Part shown: positions 4,650 to 5,292 of the stretch, one piece after another
Layout: each line of letters starts with the position of its first letter
How positions within the stretch are numbered: position 1 is the stretch's first letter
NCBI GenBank assembly: GCA_934477985.1
Contig: CAKSOR010000213.1
Coordinates: 1-5,292, forward strand
From: an uncultured Eubacteriales bacterium
Lineage (GTDB): Bacteria > Bacillota > Clostridia > Oscillospirales > CAG-272
Direction of reading: 5' to 3'
Length of the DNA: 5,292 nt
Position numbers and translations under genes: made by a program
The notes under the pieces: generated by a model
Seen by the model: only the letters and a program-made list of their open reading frames with translations
The model's database searches: none
Told to the model about the DNA's origin: nothing

Positions 4650-5292
4650 TTGTTTACTGATTTGACGCGGTCAACCACGAGCTTGCGGAATTCCGGCGAG
4701 AGCATCGAGAAGAAAGCCGTGAAGCCGGTCACGCGGACGACAAGATCGGGGTACTTCGACGGGTCTTTGTCGGCTTCGAGTATCTTTTCGGCGTCGATTA
4801 TATTGATGTTGAGAAGCGTGTTGCCGGTCGCAAGGATGGTCTTTATCATCGCGCACATCTTCCTGACTCCGATCTCCGAGTCGGCGATTCCCGGGTCGAG
4901 TTCGAGCTGCACCGGAGCTGTGTTGCCAAAGCCCGGCTGAATCGCGGCGATTGAATTGCACATCGCGGTCACCGCGCCGTCGTGACGGAAGCCGCCGTTC
5001 GGGTTCGCACCGTGATTTATCGGACCATAGGCGCTGCGACCGTTCGGAGTCGCGCCGACCTGCTTTCCGAACATTATCGTGTTCGACCAGGAGAAGAATC
5101 CCGGGATGAAGCAGATTCCCGGATAACGTTCGCACTGCGCCCTGACGAGCTTTGTCCAGAGTTTGCTTATCCTCACCGCCCACTTGTCGCCGAGCGTCTC
5201 TCCTCCGCCGTATTTCTCGCTGCCCGAGAGCAGCGCTTTGACGTACTTTCCGTTTTCGGCTTCGAAATTCGCGTCGAGCTGCTTTGCGACCT
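4634..5292 (-). CDS. Glycyl radical enzyme (pyruvate formate-lyase / dehydratase family), C-terminal fragment
   Basis: The frame is open from the right window edge to TAA at 4636-4634, giving 218 visible residues of a protein that is usually near 800. The GTG at 5176 is internal, since the codons before it read on as protein (GGGETLGDKWAVRISKLW). Recognisable family stretches are FSWSNTIMFGKQVGATPNGR, then GNTLLNINIIDAEKIL, then the glycyl radical motif VVRVTGFTAFF. The radical Gly is encoded at 4726-4724, 29 residues from the end, a usual distance. The motif varies from the PROSITE-type pattern by Thr for Ser/Ala/Cys before the Gly and Phe for Tyr after it. The active-site Cys region is outside the window. 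The enzyme needs a radical SAM activase, not seen here. Which reaction it performs (formate-lyase, diol or glycerol dehydratase, C-N lyase or other) cannot be told from this part. Its last residues (NRHVR) and stop codon lie inside palindromic copy 2. The cupin gene follows on the same strand. Confidence 0.9.
   Translation of the reverse strand, partial: VAKQLDANFEAENGKYVKALLSGSEKYGGGETLGDKWAVRISKLWTKLVRAQCERYPGICFIPGFFSWSNTIMFGKQVGATPNGRSAYGPINHGANPNGGFRHDGAVTAMCNSIAAIQPGFGNTAPVQLELDPGIADSEIGVRKMCAMIKTILATGNTLLNINIIDAEKILEADKDPSKYPDLVVRVTGFTAFFSMLSPEFRKLVVDRVKSVNNRHVR

Noticed and set aside
4671..5183. Second minus-strand frame overlapping the glycyl radical enzyme, considered as a sign of a frameshift
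   Set aside because: The other frame carries the complete, unbroken family sequence to the glycyl motif. This one is an Arg-rich out-of-frame reading.

Overview
The window looks like a chromosomal segment of an anaerobic, low-G+C-lineage bacterium (Bacillota, most likely class Clostridia, an uncultured gut or rumen type). Evidence for this is a glycyl radical enzyme (oxygen-sensitive chemistry), a clostridial-style solute-binding lipoprotein, a DUF1846/UPF0371 protein, strong AGGAGG-type ribosome binding sites and sigma-A promoters with extended -10 boxes. Coding DNA is moderately GC-rich with C/G-ending codons, except for an AT-richer stretch inside the lipoprotein gene. The lineage is inferred from gene families only.

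Layout: (1) Positions 3-1136, plus strand, hold the 3' three quarters of a DUF1846/UPF0371 gene, closed by a strong intrinsic terminator (1146-1182). (2) A gap of about 220 bases holds that terminator, a run of 21 T, and a consensus promoter (1282-1310). This promoter drives a stand-alone solute-binding lipoprotein gene (1360-2832). (3) A bidirectional terminator (2839-2873) separates it from a convergent minus-strand gene (2872-3570) for a zinc-dependent phospholipase C-like protein. (4) Further right, also on the minus strand, lie a two-cupin protein (3739-4509) and the C-terminal quarter of a glycyl radical enzyme running off the right edge (4634-5292). Transcription would run glycyl radical enzyme, then cupin, then terminator. 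The phospholipase-like gene has its own promoter embedded in that terminator region.

The least ordinary feature is a pair of related palindromic elements, at 3593-3677 and 4537-4649, inserted in opposite orientation in the two minus-strand intergenic gaps. Each has perfect terminal inverted repeats of 18-19 bp around TTCGATAA, a shared inner GACATGTC palindrome, and different inner hairpins. A base difference in one arm is matched by the complementary change in the other arm. They resemble MITE/REP-type elements. Copy 1 sits between the promoter and the ribosome binding site of the phospholipase-like gene. Copy 2 supplies the stop codon and last residues of the glycyl radical enzyme and fills the leader of the cupin gene. 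I see no CRISPR array, tRNA, rRNA, transposase gene or defence system in the window.
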